Positions 1 through 12,639 of a stretch of DNA of 64,000 bases are shown one piece after another. The stretch spans positions 9,451,628 to 9,515,627 of the forward strand of contig OY740722.1 of NCBI GenBank assembly GCA_963513945.1, in the 5' to 3' direction. This DNA is from Hydrotaea diabolus (lineage: Eukaryota; Arthropoda; Insecta; Diptera; Muscidae). Each line of letters starts with the position of its first letter. The first letter of the stretch is position 1. The position numbers were made by a program, and so were the translations under genes. Under the pieces are notes generated by a model. The model did no database searches. It had not been told where the DNA came from and saw only the letters and a list, made by a program, of their open reading frames with translations.

Positions 1-15
1 GCATGATGTTAATAA

Positions 16-525
16 CACTGTGGAACATTTTTGGGGTTGTTGTCTGGGGGTGAGAAATTCCAAGTCAGGGTGATGGTACTAGGTCAGTATATTAAAACCC
101 TCAAAGGATTTTGCGTTCGTATGTGCCAGTTTTTTTTATGACCTTTTACATTTTTTCCTTATCTTGATGTTTTTTCGCTTAGTTGTAAAATGTTGGCAAA
201 AACGTAGTTTGACATAACTCGAGAACGACTAGTTCGATTTTGCTGAAATAAATTGAGAAAAATTAATAATTACATTTTCTTTAATCCATTAATATACTGT
301 TTCTCTACCAAATCAACATTTTTGCAATTAGAAATAAATTTATAAAGAAAATTTTGCCAAAAAAAAAATTTTTTTTTTTTAAACATATAAATTCCAGACG
401 GAAAAAAGTGTAGAGTCTTATAACTTTCACGTAAAGTCACATAACCTTTTAACAAAATGCGACATAGATCATAGAAATCGATAAACGCGTTCTGCTTTTA
501 TTTACAATTAAGTGAAGTTACTTAA
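16..525 (+). mobile_element. Foldback/MITE arm, copy 1
   Basis: The arm begins with cactgtggaaca directly after a TAA and runs past a central A/T homopolymer block near 360-380. The site is inside an X-repeat sequence whose uninterrupted form (gatgttaataatgg) is seen at 19,186. Further copies start at 2488, 5501 and 9102. The opposite-orientation arm, at 12,640-13,118, ends in gtactgtg followed by TAA. A 3-bp TAA target and a CACTGTG terminus fit a PIF/Harbinger-type MITE; that assignment is an inference. Confidence 0.55.
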
Positions 526-1108
526 ATTTCCATCGGAAAATACTTAAACAAATTTGATCGAAAAAATAACTTTTATATAAGTGTTCTATAGCAGTCAACC
601 GATATGACCCATTATCATCGGAGGAGGATACTGATCGATCGTTGGCAATAGACCTTTAAACGATCGAACATATATTTGGGAGCTAAATCTAAACCGATTT
701 AGATCAATTTCAATAGCAGCTATCCAAAAACTAACTTCTCCCATTTTTAATATAAGTCGGACGACAATTTCGACCTGCAGTTTGATTAGAATCTTTATAG
801 GGGCCGTGGATGGGCGGCCTGATAAACATCGATTAATCAAATTATCTGATCAATCTTTCCAAAATCCAAGCTTGTGCCGCTTCGATAAAAAATAAGAAAG
901 GTTTTCACATCTAGATTTTTAAACATTTATAAAAGATTAGTGACAAAAACTAACAATTTTGTTTAAAAAAAGAATTAATAAACAAGAGGCAACAATTGTT
1001 AACAAAAGTTATTTTGTGGAGCAAAAGAAATTATAAAAGACTATTGAAAAAAGAATCATTTTTGTATAAAAAAAGAATAAACAAACAAGGGGCAACCAAA
1101 GTTATTTT

Positions 1109-1333
1109 GTGGAGCCGGTTGAAGATTTAGCTGAGCCTGTTAAAAATTTTGTGCAGTCTTTTAAAGACTTGTCTACTCCTAATAAGTTGTTGGCTATATT
1201 TCTGGAGGAAGGCCCGGATATTCTATTTACAGCAGCAGCATTGTTGGCCAAAAATTATGAAGTGTCAAACAGAAAAGTTTTCCGTTTTTTATTTTTATTT
1301 ATTTGTTTCGATAACTCGCTATCCTTTGGATAG
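1109..1333 (+). CDS. Recurrent 74-residue open frame, copy 1 (unknown)
   Basis: The frame reads EPVEDLAEPVKN, then SFKDLSTPNKLLA, then EEGPDILF, and ends in a hydrophobic FLFLFICF tail overlapping the hammerhead-like motif on the other strand. It opens after a stop at 1067 and has no in-frame ATG (1109 is GTG), so it is not a free-standing eukaryotic gene. It could be an exon or an internal piece of an element's ORF. The protein-like composition and conservation in five copies suggest former coding function. A second, more eroded version of the EEGPDILFSAAALLAKN part lies about 0.7 kb downstream in the full units. I do not recognise the family. Confidence 0.3.
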   Translation: MEPVEDLAEPVKNFVQSFKDLSTPNKLLAIFLEEGPDILFTAAALLAKNYEVSNRKVFRFLFLFICFDNSLSFG

Positions 1334-1348
1334 CATCTTCAGGAAATC
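1305..1348 (-). ncRNA. Hammerhead-like motif, copy 1 (core altered)
   Basis: Same stems as copy 5, with CTGAAGA intact. The second core block reads GAG instead of GAA, so it is probably inactive. Confidence 0.4.
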
Positions 1349-2487
1349 TTAAATTATAACAAAGCATAAAAACACGTACATTACATTATTATTATTTCAG
1401 AGGAAAAGAGGATCATAAAAATGTTGCAGGAGTAACAATAACCAAACTTCAGAACAAATCAACATCAAACATTGTACAAACTCCAATTTCTCTGAAATAA
1501 ATTGAGAAAAATTAATAATTACATTTTCTTTAATCCATTAATATACTGTTTCTCTACCAAATCAACATTTTTGCAATTAGAAATAAATTTATGAAGAAAA
1601 TTTTGCCAAAAAAAAAATTTTTTTTTTTTTAAACATATAAATTCCAGACGGAAAATTTGTAAATTAATGAACGTATGCTGAGAATTTATGGGATGCCAAA
1701 TGTGTTATTGGCACCTTTTTGCAAGCATAAAAAGGGCTAACATAACAGAAACTGCTAATAATCCGACGTGCTTCTTTCTGCTGTACTGACACTTTTAAGA
1801 TGGCCGATTTTACAGCCCGAAGGTTAACATCAAATTAAGTCAAATTAATAACAATTAATTTTTATTCTTGGAAATTTTGCATGTATTTTGCTATCCATAT
1901 TTCAATGTTCGAAGGGACTCTAATTTGGACATATTTTCGTCAACTTAGTCTATGACTTAGTGTTGGTCCATCGGAAAATACTTAAATAAATTTGATCGAA
2001 AAAAGAACTTTTATAGAAGTGTTCTATAGCAGTCAACCGATATGACCCATTATCATCGGAGGAGGTTACTGATCGATCGTTGGCAATAGACCTTAAAACG
2101 ATCGAACAAATATTTGGGAACTAAATCTAAACCGATTTAGATAAATTTCCATAGCAGCTATCGAAAAACTAACTTCTCCCATTTTTAATATAAGTCGGAC
2201 GACAATTTCGACCTGTAGTTTGATTAGAATCTTTTTAAGGGCCGTGGATGGGCGGCCTGATAAACATCGATTAATCAAATTATCTGATCAATCTGTTATT
2301 AACATTTGCCATGAAGCTAGCTTACCATTTTCCGTTAAACCCTGCTTATTTGTTAAATGGCTTTAGAAATATCGGAAGGATTAAATTCAATTTGGCAGGA
2401 TTCTTTAAAAAATTTGGTAGAAAATTAAATTTTTCAGTGGCAACTATGTCCGTTAGGTCGAGTTCTTCAGACGCATGATGTTAATAA

Positions 2488-2995
2488 CACTGTGGAACAT
2501 TTTTGGGGTTGTTGTCTGGGGGTGAGAAATTCCAAGTCAGGGTGATGGTACTAGGTCAGTATATTAAAACCCTCAAAGGATTTTGCGTTCGTATGTGCCA
2601 GTTTTTTTTATGACCTTTTACATTTTTTCCTTATCTTGATGTTTTTTCGCTTAGTTGTAAAATGTTGGCAAAAACGTAGTTTGACATAACTCGAGAACGA
2701 CTAGTTCGATTTTGCTGAAATAAATTGAGAAAAATTAATAATTACATTTTCTTTAATCCATTAATATACTGTTTCTCTACCAAATCAACATTTTTGCAAT
2801 TAGAAATAAATTTATAAAGAAAATTTTGCCAAAAAAAAAATTTTTTTTTTTAAACATATAAATTCCAGACGGAAAAAAGTGTAGAGTCTTATAACTTTCA
2901 CGTAAAGTCACATAACCTTTTAGCAAAATGCGACATAGATCATAGAAATCGATAAACGCGTTCTGCTTTTATTTACAATTAAGTGAAGTTACTTA
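2488..2995 (+). mobile_element. Foldback/MITE arm, copy 2
   Basis: Nearly identical to the copy at 16-525, with the same TAA-cactgtgg start. Confidence 0.55.
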
Positions 2996-3579
2996 AATTT
3001 CCATCGGAAAATACTTAAACAAATTTGATCGAAAAAATAACTTTTATATAAGTGTTCTATAGCAGTCAACCGATATGAACCACTATCATCGGAGGAGGAT
3101 ACTGATCGATCGTTGGCAATAGACCTTTAAACGATCGAACATATATTTGGGAGCTAAATCTAAACCGATTTAGATCAATTTCAATAGCAGCTATCCAAAA
3201 ACTAACTTCTCCCATTTTTAATATAAGTCGGACGACAATTTCGACCTGTAGTTTGATTAGAATCTTTATAGGGGCCGTGGATGGGCGGCCTGATAAACAT
3301 CGATTAATCAAATTATCTGATCAATCTTTCCAAAATCCAAGCTTGTGCCGCTTCGATAAAAAATAAGAAAGGTTTTCACATCTAGATTTTTAAACATTTA
3401 TAAAAGATTAGTGACAAAAACTAACAATTTTGTTTAAAAAAAGAATTAATAAACAAGAGGCAACAATTGTTAACAAAAGTTATTTTGTGGAGCAAAAGAA
3501 ATTATAAAAGACTATTGAAAAAAGAATCATTTTTGTATAAAAAAAGAATAAACAAACAAGGGGCAACCAAAGTTATTTT

Positions 3580-3804
3580 GTGGAGCCGGTTGAAGATTTA
3601 GCTGAGCCTGTTAAAAATTTTGTGCAGTCTTTTAAAGACTTGTCTACTCCTAATAAGTTGTTGGCTATATTTCTGGAGGAAGGCCCGGATATTCTATTTA
3701 CAGCAGCAGCATTGTTGGCCAAAAATTATGAAGTGTCAAACAGAAAAGTTTTCCGTTTTTTATTTTTATTTATTTGTTTCGATAACTCGCTATCCTTTGG
3801 ATAG
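3580..3804 (+). CDS. Recurrent 74-residue open frame, copy 2
   Basis: Same residues as copy 1. The diverged partner lies at about 4228-4310. Confidence 0.3.
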   Translation: MEPVEDLAEPVKNFVQSFKDLSTPNKLLAIFLEEGPDILFTAAALLAKNYEVSNRKVFRFLFLFICFDNSLSFG

Positions 3805-3819
3805 CATCTTCAGGAAATC
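3776..3819 (-). ncRNA. Hammerhead-like motif, copy 2 (core altered)
   Basis: Identical to copy 1, including the GAG change in the core. Confidence 0.4.
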
Positions 3820-3965
3820 TTAAATTATAACAAAGCATAAAAACACGTACATTACATTATTATTATTTCAGAGGAAAAGAGGATCATAAAAATGTTGCAG
3901 GAGTAACAATAACCAAACTTCAGAACAAATCAACATCAAACATTGTACAAACTCCAATTTCTCTG

Positions 3966-4222
3966 TTTGTTTATAATATGTCTAAAGCTGTGAGCAATGT
4001 TTTCTGCATCCGTCTATGGTGTATTTCTTATGTGTAACATTTTTAATGTAAATATTTTGTTGAAGTGGTCTATCCATTTGTATTATGTCAATGTGTTCGA
4101 AGTTTAGCGTGTGTCAGTTTTCAGCATAGTGTGCCGCAAGTGCTATTTTTTGTGATGCCGTTTTATTTCTAAACCTAATATCGATATTCTAGTTTTGAGC
4201 ACGTTTTTGGTCGTACACACAA
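3966..4222 (-). pseudogene. PLE-B GIY-YIG domain remnant, unit a/b
   Basis: On the minus strand, pieces with a stop after nearly every 20 residues match the C-terminal part of the better preserved PLE-B copy at 42,443-42,625. Examples are the run around INTPQEKR and the AHSYRHIINKQ tail equivalents. This is the end of the endonuclease domain of a Penelope-like retroelement, too eroded to code. Confidence 0.55.
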
Positions 4223-5500
4223 ACTTAGGAGGAAAGCCTGGATAATCCGCTTTCAGCAGCAGCATGGTTGGACAAAAATCATAAAGTGTCAATTAGAAAA
4301 TCTTTCCCCGGTAGGTATTGCCACATAGGATTGGAAACTCAGGTAGGAAAAGTTTCATAGATTTAGAAGGTTTTTTCACGTATTCCTCAATTATTGTGAA
4401 TAAGGCATTTTCAAATCAATTTTACGTTTAGGTGAAAAGAACAATTTTCAATAAAGGATGTTCACACAAATTTGTATGCCTACCTTATGATAGAAACTTT
4501 GTAATAACGAGTGTAAATTTCCATCAGATGCCTACGTAGGCGAAGTGGCCGTTAGAAGTGTTGCCGTTTTGGGCCTTTCCTACCAAATTTGGTAGGTTTT
4601 TCTTTCATTTGTTTGGATGGTAGGCTAAGCCGCATTTTGGTTGGTTTTGCGATAGATATGCATTTACATAAATTAAATTTGTAAATTAATGAACGTATGC
4701 TGAAAATTTATGGGATGCCAAATGTGTTATTGGCACCTTTTTGCAAGCATAAAAAGGGCTAACATAACAGAAACTGCTAATAATACGACGTGCTTCTTTC
4801 TGCTAGTACTGACACTTTTAAGATGGCCGATTTTACAGCCCGAAGGTTAACATCAAATTAAGTCAAATTAATTTTTATTCTTGGAAATTTTGCATGTATT
4901 TTGCTATCCATATTTCAATGTTCGAAGGGACTCTAATTTGGACATATTTTCGTCAACTTAGTCTATGACTTTGTGTTGGTCCATCGGAAAATACTTAAAT
5001 AAATTTGATCGAAAAAAGAACTTTTATAGAAGTGTTCTATAGCAGTCAACCGATATTACCCATTATCATCGGAGGAGGTTACTGATCGATCGTTGGCAAT
5101 AGACCTTAAAACGATCGAACAAATATTTGGGAGCTAAATCTTAACCGATTTAGATAAATTTCCATAGCAGCTATCGAAAAACTAACTTCTCCCATTTTTA
5201 ATATGAGTCGGACGACAATTTCGACCTGTAGTTTGATTAGAATCTTTTTAAGGGCCGAGGATGGGCGGCCTGATAAACATCGATTAATCAAATTATCTGA
5301 TCAATCGGTTATTAACATTTGCCATGAAGCTAGCTTATCATTTTCCGTTAAACCCTGCTTATTTGTTTAATGGCTTTAGAAATATCGGAAGGATTAAATT
5401 CAATTTGGCAGGATTCTTTAAAAAATTTGGTAGAAAATTAAATTTTTCAGTGGCAACTATGTCCGTTAGGTCGAGTTCTTCAGACGCATGATGTTAATAA

Positions 5501-6009
5501 CACTGTGGAACATTTTTGGGGTTATTGTCTGGGGGTGAGAAATTCCAAGTCAGGGTGATGGTACTAGGTCAGTATATTAAAACCCTCAAAGGGTTTTGCG
5601 TTCGTATGTGCCAGTTTTTTTTATGACCTTTTACATTTTTTCCTTATCTTGATGTTTTTTCGCTTAGTTGTAAAATGTTGGCAAAAACGTAGTTTGACAT
5701 AACTCGAGAACGACTAGTTCGATTTTGCTGAAATAAATTGAGAAAAATTAATAATTACATTTTCTTTAATCCATTAATATACTGTTTCTCTACCAAATCA
5801 ACATTTTTGCAATTAGAAATAAATTTATGAAGAAAATTTTGCCAAAAAAAAATTTTTTTTTTTTTAAAACATATAAATCCCAAACGGAAAAACGTGTAGA
5901 GTCTTATAACTTTCACGTAAAGTCACATAACCTATTAACAAAATGCGACATAGATCATAGAAATCGATTAACGCGTTCTGCTTTTATTTACAATTAAGTG
6001 AAGTTACTT
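5501..6009 (+). mobile_element. Foldback/MITE arm, copy 3
   Basis: Same arm, located in unit b. Confidence 0.55.
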
Positions 6010-6520
6010 AAATTTCCATCGGAAAATACTTAAACAAATTTGATCGAAAAAAGAACTTTTATATAAGTGTTCTATAGCAGTCAACCGATATGACCCATTA
6101 TCATCGGAGGAGGTTACTGATCGATCGTTGGCAATAGACCTTTAAACGATCGAACACATATTTGGGAGCTATATCTAAACCGATTTAGATCAATTTCAAT
6201 AGCAGCTATCCAAAAACTAACTTCTCCCATTTTTAATATAAGTCGGACGACAATTTCGACCTGTAGTTTGATTAGAATCTTTATAAGGGCCGTTGATGGG
6301 CGGCCTGATAAACATCGATTAATCAAATTATCTGATCAATCGGTTATAAACATTTGCCATGAAGCTAGCTTATCATTTTCCGTTAAACCCTGCTTATTTG
6401 TTAAATGGCTTTAGAAATATCGGAAGGTTTAAATTCAAATTGGCAGGATTCTTTAAAAAATTTGGTAGAAAAATAAATTTGTCAGTGGCAACTATGTCCG
6501 TTAGGTCGAATTCTTCAGAC

Positions 6521-6800
6521 GCATGATGTTAACAATGGTAAAGTAAGAGAGGAAACTGAAAAGCTGACTAATAGTAACTTGAAGCGGCCTGTGGCGAAAA
6601 TGTGCCCACTTCAATAAGAAGATGCGCTGGTCAAAAAAGTACAGAATAGTTTCGCATGTGCAACTACAGTAAAAACTTGTAATACACATGACACATTAAT
6701 GGAGATATCAACACATAAGAATTAGCAGCTCCTGTTTAAGAAGAAGAGGGCACTCAATCTCACGGATATAGCTCTGACTTTTTTTATACTTTTTAGGGAG
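6521..6800. repeat. Dispersed repeat X, fragment
   Basis: Begins at cttcagacgcatgatg and contains the typical gcggcctgtggcgaaaatg block and a run of aagaagagggc. Similar fragments lie at 10,122-10,400, 13,119-13,345, 19,180-19,440 and 56,104-56,270, and in every macro-repeat. Confidence 0.65.
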
Positions 6801-7180
6801 GTAGAAAATAAAATTTAGACACAAAAAAATTATGTGAAAAATTTCTCCTAGCCATGTCCTGTTTACAAGAAAAAAAATCTCTTAAAGCACAAAATCTAGT
6901 ACCTCCTCGCATTGGGTTAATGGATCGAGGTAGTACACATAACTATAATCTTTCCAAAATCCAAGCTTGTGCCGCTTAACATCTAGATTTTTAAACATTT
7001 ATAAAAGATTAGTGACAAAAACTAACAATTTTGTTTAAAAAAAGAATTAATAAACAAGAGGCAACAATTGTTAACAAAAGTTATTTTGTGGAGCAAAAGA
7101 AATTATAAAAGACTATTGAAAAAAGAATCAATTTTGTATAAAAAAAGAATAAACAAACAAGGGGCAACCAAAGTTATTTT

Positions 7181-7405
7181 GTGGAGCCGGTTGAAGATTT
7201 AGCTGAGCCTGTTAAAAATATTGTGCAGTCTTTTAAAGACTTGTCTACTCCTAATAAGTTGTTGGCTATATTACTGGAGGAAGGCCCGGATATTCTATTT
7301 TCAGCAGCAGCATTGTTGGCCAAAAATTATGAAGTGTCAAACAAAAAAGTTTTCCGTTTTTTATTTTTATTTATTTGTTTCGATAACTCGCTATCCTTTG
7401 GATAG
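7181..7405 (+). CDS. Recurrent 74-residue open frame, copy 3
   Basis: Differs from copy 1 at a few residues, such as KNIVQ, AILLEE and LFSAA. The diverged partner is at about 7829-7911. Confidence 0.3.
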   Translation: MEPVEDLAEPVKNIVQSFKDLSTPNKLLAILLEEGPDILFSAAALLAKNYEVSNKKVFRFLFLFICFDNSLSFG

Positions 7406-7420
7406 CATCTTTAGGAAATC
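7377..7420 (-). ncRNA. Hammerhead-like motif, copy 3 (core broken)
   Basis: The first core block reads CTAAAGA, which loses an invariant G, and the GAG change is also present. Stem II is kept. Confidence 0.35.
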
Positions 7421-7566
7421 TTAAATTATAACAAAGTATAAAAACACGTACATTACATTATTATTATTTCAGAGGAAAAGAGGATCATAAAAATGTTGCA
7501 GGAGTAACAATAACCAAACTTCAGAACAAATCAACATCAAATATTGTACAAACTCCAATTTCTATG

Positions 7567-7820
7567 TTTGTTTATAATATGTCTAAAGCTGTGAGCAATG
7601 TTTTCTGCATCCGTTTGTGGTGTATTTCTTATGTGTAACATTTCTAATGTAAATCTTTTGTTGAAGTGGTCTATCCATTTGTATTATGTCAATGTGTTCG
7701 AAGTTTAGCGTGTGTCAGTTTTCAGCATAGTGTGCCGCAAGTGCTATTTTTTGTGATACCGTTTTATTTCTAAACCAAATATCGATATTCTAGTTTTGAG
7801 CACGTTTTTGGTCGTACACA
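7567..7820 (-). pseudogene. PLE-B GIY-YIG domain remnant, unit b/c
   Basis: Near-identical copy of the remnant at 3966-4222. Confidence 0.55.
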
Positions 7821-9101
7821 CAAACTTAGGAGGAAAGCCTGGATAATCCGCTTTCAGCAGCAGCATGGTTGGACAAAAATCATAAAGTGTCAATTAGAAA
7901 ATTTTTCCCCGGTAGGTATTGCCACATAGGATTGGAAACTCAGGTAGGAAAAGTTTCATAGATTTAGAAGGTTTTTTCACGTATTCCTCAATTATTGTGA
8001 ATAAGGCATTTTCAAATCAATTTTACGTTTAGGTGAAAAGAACAATTTTCAATAAAGGATGTTCACACAAATTTGTATGCCTACCTTATGATAGAAACTT
8101 TGTAATAACGAGTGTAAATTTCCATCAGATGCCTACGTAGGCGAAGTGGCCGTTAGAAGTGTTGCCGTTTTGGGCCTTTCCTACCAAATTTGGTAGGTTT
8201 TTCTTTCATTTGTTTGGATGGTAGGCTAAGCCGCATTTTGGTTGGTTTTGCGATAGATATGCATTTACATAAATTAAATTTGTAAATTAATGAACGTATG
8301 CTGAGAATTTATGGGATGCCAAATGTGTTATTGGCACCTTTTTGCAAGCATAAAAAGGGCTAACATAACAGAAACTGCTAATAATACGACGTGCTTCTTT
8401 CTGCTAGTACTGACACTTTTAAGATGGCCGATTTTACAGCCCGAAGGTTAACATCAAATTAAGTCAAATTAATTTTTATTCTTGGAAATTTTGCATGTAT
8501 TTTGCTATCCATATTTCAATGTTCGAAGGGACTCTAATTTGGACATATTTTCGTCAACTTAGTCTATGACTTTGTGTTGGTCCATCGGAAAATACTTAAA
8601 TAAATTTGATCGAAAAAAGAACTTTTATAGAAGTGTTCTATAGCAGTCAACCGATATGACCCATTATCATCGGAGGAGGTTACTGATCGATCGTTGGCAA
8701 TAGACCTTAAAACGATCGAACAAATATTTGGGAGCTAAATCTTAACCGATTTAGATAAATTTCCATAGCAGCTATCGAAAAACTAACTTCTCCCATTTTT
8801 AATATGAGTCGGACGACAATTTCGACCTGTAGTTTGATTAGAATCTTTTTAAGGGCCGAGGATGGGCGGCCTGATAAACATCGATTAATCAAATTATCTG
8901 ATCAATCGGTTATTAACATTTGCCATGAAGCTAGCTTATCATTTTCCGTTAAACCCTGCTTATTTGTTTAATGGCTTTAGAAATATCGGAAGGATTAAAT
9001 TCAATTTGGCAGGATTCTTTAAAAAATTTGGTAGAAAATTAAATTTTTCAGTGGCAACTATGTCCGTTAGGTCGAGTTCTTCAGACGCATGATGTTAATA
9101 A

Positions 9102-9610
9102 CACTGTGGAACATTTTTGGGGTTATTGTCTGGGGGTGAGAAATTCCAAGTCAGGGTGATGGTACTAGGTCAGTATATTAAAACCCTCAAAGGGTTTTGC
9201 GTTCGTATGTGCCAGTTTTTTTTATGACCTTTTACATTTTTTCCTTATCTTGATGTTTTTTCGCTTAGTTGTAAAATGTTGGCAAAAACGTAGTTTGACA
9301 TAACTCGAGAACGACTAGTTCGATTTTGCTGAAATAAATTGAGAAAAATTAATAATTACATTTTCTTTAATCCATTAATATACTGTTTCTCTACCAAATC
9401 AACATTTTTGCAATTAGAAATAAATTTATGAAGAAAATTTTGCCAAAAAAAAAATTTTTTTTTTTTAAAACATATAAATCCCAAACGGAAAAACGTGTAG
9501 AGTCTTATAACTTTCACGTAAAGTCACATAACCTATTAACAAAATGCGACATAGATCATAGAAATCGAATAACGCGTTCTGCTTTTATTTACAATTAAGT
9601 GAAGTTACTT
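9102..9610 (+). mobile_element. Foldback/MITE arm, copy 4
   Basis: Same arm, located in unit c. Confidence 0.55.
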
Positions 9611-10121
9611 AAATTTCCATCGGAAAATACTTAAACAAATTTGATCGAAAAAAGAACTTTTATATAAGTGTTCTATAGCAGTCAACCGATATGACCCATT
9701 ATCATCGGAGGAGGTTACTGATCGATCGTTGGCAATAGACCTTTAAACGATCGAACACATATTTGGGAGCTATATCTAAACCGATTTAGATCAATTCCAA
9801 TAGCAGCTATCCAAAAACTAACTTCTCCCATTTTTAATATAAGTCGGACGACAATTTCGACCTGTAGTTTGATTAGAATCTTTATAAGGGCCGTTGATGG
9901 GCGGCCTGATAAACATCGATTAATCAAATTATCTGATCAATCGGTTATAAACATTTGCCATGAAGCTAGCTTATCATTTTCCGTTAAACCCTGCTTATTT
10001 GTTAAATGGCTTTAGAAATATCGGAAGGTTTAAATTCAAATTGGCAGGATTCTTTAAAAAATTTGGTAGAAAAATAAATTTGTCAGTGGCAACTATGTCC
10101 GTTAGGTCGAATTCTTCAGAC

Positions 10122-10400
10122 GCATGATGTTAACAATGGTAAAGTAAGAGAGGAAACTGAAAAGCTGACTAATAGTAACTTGAAGCGGCCTGTGGCGAAA
10201 ATGTGCCCACTTCAATAAGAAGATGCGCTGGTCAAAAAAGTACAGAATAGTTTGGCATGTGCAACTACAGTAAAAACTTGTAATACACATGACACATTAA
10301 TGGATGATATCAACACATAAGAATTAGCAGCTCCTGTTTGAGAAGAAGAGGGCACTCAATCTCACGGATATAGCTCTGACTTTTTTTATACTTTTTAGGG
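10122..10400. repeat. Dispersed repeat X, fragment
   Basis: Near-identical to the fragment at 6521-6800. It differs by a 1-bp insertion near 10,303 and a few substitutions. Confidence 0.65.
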
Positions 10401-10781
10401 AGGTAGAAAATAAAATTTAGACACAAAAAAATTATGTGAAAAATTTCTCCTAGCCATGTCCTGTTTACAAGAAAAAAAATCTCTTAAAGCACAAAATCTA
10501 GTACCTCCTCGCATTGGGTAATGGATCGAGGTAGTACACATAACTATAATCTTTCCAAAATCCAAGCTTGTGCCGCTTAACATCTAGATTTTTAAACATT
10601 TATAAAAGATTAGTGACAAAAACTAACAATTTTGTTTAAAAAAAGAATTAATAAACAAGAGGCAATAATTGTTAACAAAAGTTATTTTGTGGAGCAAAAG
10701 AAATTATAAAAGACTATTGAAAAAAGAGTCAATTTTGTATAAAAAAAGAATAAACAAACAAGGGGCAACCAAAGTTATTTT

Positions 10782-11006
10782 GTGGAGCCGGTTGAAGATT
10801 TAGCTGAGCCTGTTAAAAATGTTGTGCAGTCTTTTAAAGACTTGTCTACTCCTAATAAGTTGTTGGCTATATTACTGGAGGAAGGCCCGGATATTCTATT
10901 TTCAGCAGCAGCATTGTTGGCCAAAAATTATGAAGTGTCAAACAAAAAAGTTTTCCGTTTTTTATTTTTATTTATTTGTTTCGATAACTCGCTATCCTTT
11001 GGATAG
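10782..11006 (+). CDS. Recurrent 74-residue open frame, copy 4
   Basis: Same frame with KNVVQ. The diverged partner is at about 11,430-11,512. Confidence 0.3.
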   Translation: MEPVEDLAEPVKNVVQSFKDLSTPNKLLAILLEEGPDILFSAAALLAKNYEVSNKKVFRFLFLFICFDNSLSFG

Positions 11007-11021
11007 CATCTTTAGGAAATC
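10978..11021 (-). ncRNA. Hammerhead-like motif, copy 4 (core broken)
   Basis: Same two lesions as copy 3, consistent with units b and c sharing a recent ancestor. Confidence 0.35.
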
Positions 11022-11167
11022 TTAAATTATAACAAAGTATAAAAACACGTACATTACATTATTATTATTTCAGAGGAAAAGAGGATCATAAAAATGTTGC
11101 AGGAGTAACAATAACCAAACTTCAGAACAAATCAACATCAAATATTGTACAAACTCCAATTTCTATG

Positions 11168-11422
11168 TTTGTTTATAATATGTCTAAAGCTGTGAGCAAT
11201 GTTTTCTGCATCCGTTTGTGGTGTATTTCTTATGTGTAACATTTCTAATGTAAATCTTTTGTTGAAGTGGTCTATCCATTTGTATTATGTCAATGTGTTC
11301 GAAGTTTAGCGTGTGTCAGTTTTCAGCATAGTGTGCCGCAAGTGCTATTTTTTGTGATACCGTTTTATTTCTAAACCTAATATCGATATTCTAGTTTTGA
11401 GCACGTTTTTGGTCGTACACAC
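11168..11422 (-). pseudogene. PLE-B GIY-YIG domain remnant, unit c/d
   Basis: Near-identical copy of the remnant at 3966-4222. Confidence 0.55.
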
Positions 11423-12639
11423 AAACTTAGGAGGAAAGCCTGGATAATCCGCTTTCAGCAGCAGCATGGTTGGACAAAAATCATAAAGTGTCAATTAGAA
11501 AATCTTTCCCCGGTAGGTATTGCCACATAGGATTGGAAACTCAGGTAGGAAAAGTTTATAGATTAGAAGGTTTTTCACGTATTCCTCAATTATTGTGAAT
11601 AAGGCATTTTCAAATCAATTTTACGTTTAGGTGAAAAGAACAATTTTCAATAAAGGATGTTCAGACATATTTGTATGCCTATCTTATGATAGAAACTTTG
11701 TAATAACGAGTGTAAGTTTCCATCAGATGCCTACGTAGGCGAAGTGGCCGTTAGAAGTGTTGCCGTTTTGGGCCTTTCCTACCAAATTTGGTAGGTTTTT
11801 CTTTCATTTGTTAGGATGGTAGGCTAAGACGCATTTTGGTTGGTTTTGCGATAGATATGCATTTACAAAAATTAAATTTGTAAATTAATGAACGTATGCT
11901 GAGAATTTATGGGATGCCAAATGTGTTATTGGCACCTTTTTGCAAGCATAAAAAGGGCTAACATAACAGAAACTGCTTATAATCCGACGTGCTTCTTTCT
12001 GCTAGTACTGACACTTTTAAGATGGCTGATTTTACAGCCCGAAGGTTAACATCAAATTAAGTCAAATTAATAAAAATTAATTTTTATTCTTAGAAATTTT
12101 GCATGTATTTTGCTATCCATATTTCAATGTTCGAAGGGACTCTAATTTGGACATATTTTCGTCAACTTAGTCTATGACTTTGTGTTGTTCCATCGGAAAA
12201 TACTTAAATAAATTTGATAGAAAAAAGAACTTTTATAGAAGTGTTCTATAGCAGTCAACCGATATGACCCATTATCATCGGAGGAGGTTACTGATCGATC
12301 GTTGGCAATAGACCTTAAAACGATCGAACACATATTTGGGAGCTAAATCTAAACCGATTTAGATAAATTTCCATAGCAGCTATCAAAAAACTAACTTCTC
12401 CCATTTTTAATATAAGTCGGACGACAATTTCGACCTGTAGTTTGATTAGAATCTTTTTAAGGGCCGTGGATGGGTGGCCTGATAAACATCGATTAATCAA
12501 ATTAGCTGATCAATCGGTTATTAACATTTGCCACGAAGCTAGCTTATCATTTTCCGTTAAACCCTGCTTATTTTTTAAATGGATTTAAAAATATCGGAAG
12601 GTTTAAATTCAATTTGGCAGGATTCTTTAAAAAATTTGG

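Larger units (their letters stand above)
1109..3579. repeat. Array 1 unit a (2471 bp, deleted form)
   Basis: This unit lacks the roughly 720-bp PLE-B block present in the next unit. In its place, at about 1495-1650, is a stray piece of the foldback arm including the central A/T run. The replacement joins a tctctg stretch to a ttgtaaattaatg stretch. Confidence 0.8.
3580..7180. repeat. Array 1 unit b (3601 bp, full)
   Basis: Full-length unit. Compared with unit c it differs only by scattered substitutions and small indels that cancel in length. It contains both 330-bp repeat copies, a foldback arm and an X fragment at about 6521-6800. Confidence 0.85.
7181..10781. repeat. Array 1 unit c (3601 bp, full)
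   Basis: Full-length unit, the same length as unit b. It shares derived changes with unit b, such as the ttgatgggcggc variant in the second 330-bp repeat. This implies a recent duplication. Confidence 0.85.

Noticed and set aside
595..840. 61-81 residue minus-strand frames starting INRCLSGRP in the 330-bp repeat
   Set aside because: Length and end vary freely between copies, no family is recognised, and substitutions show no respect for the frame. Likely noncoding repeat.
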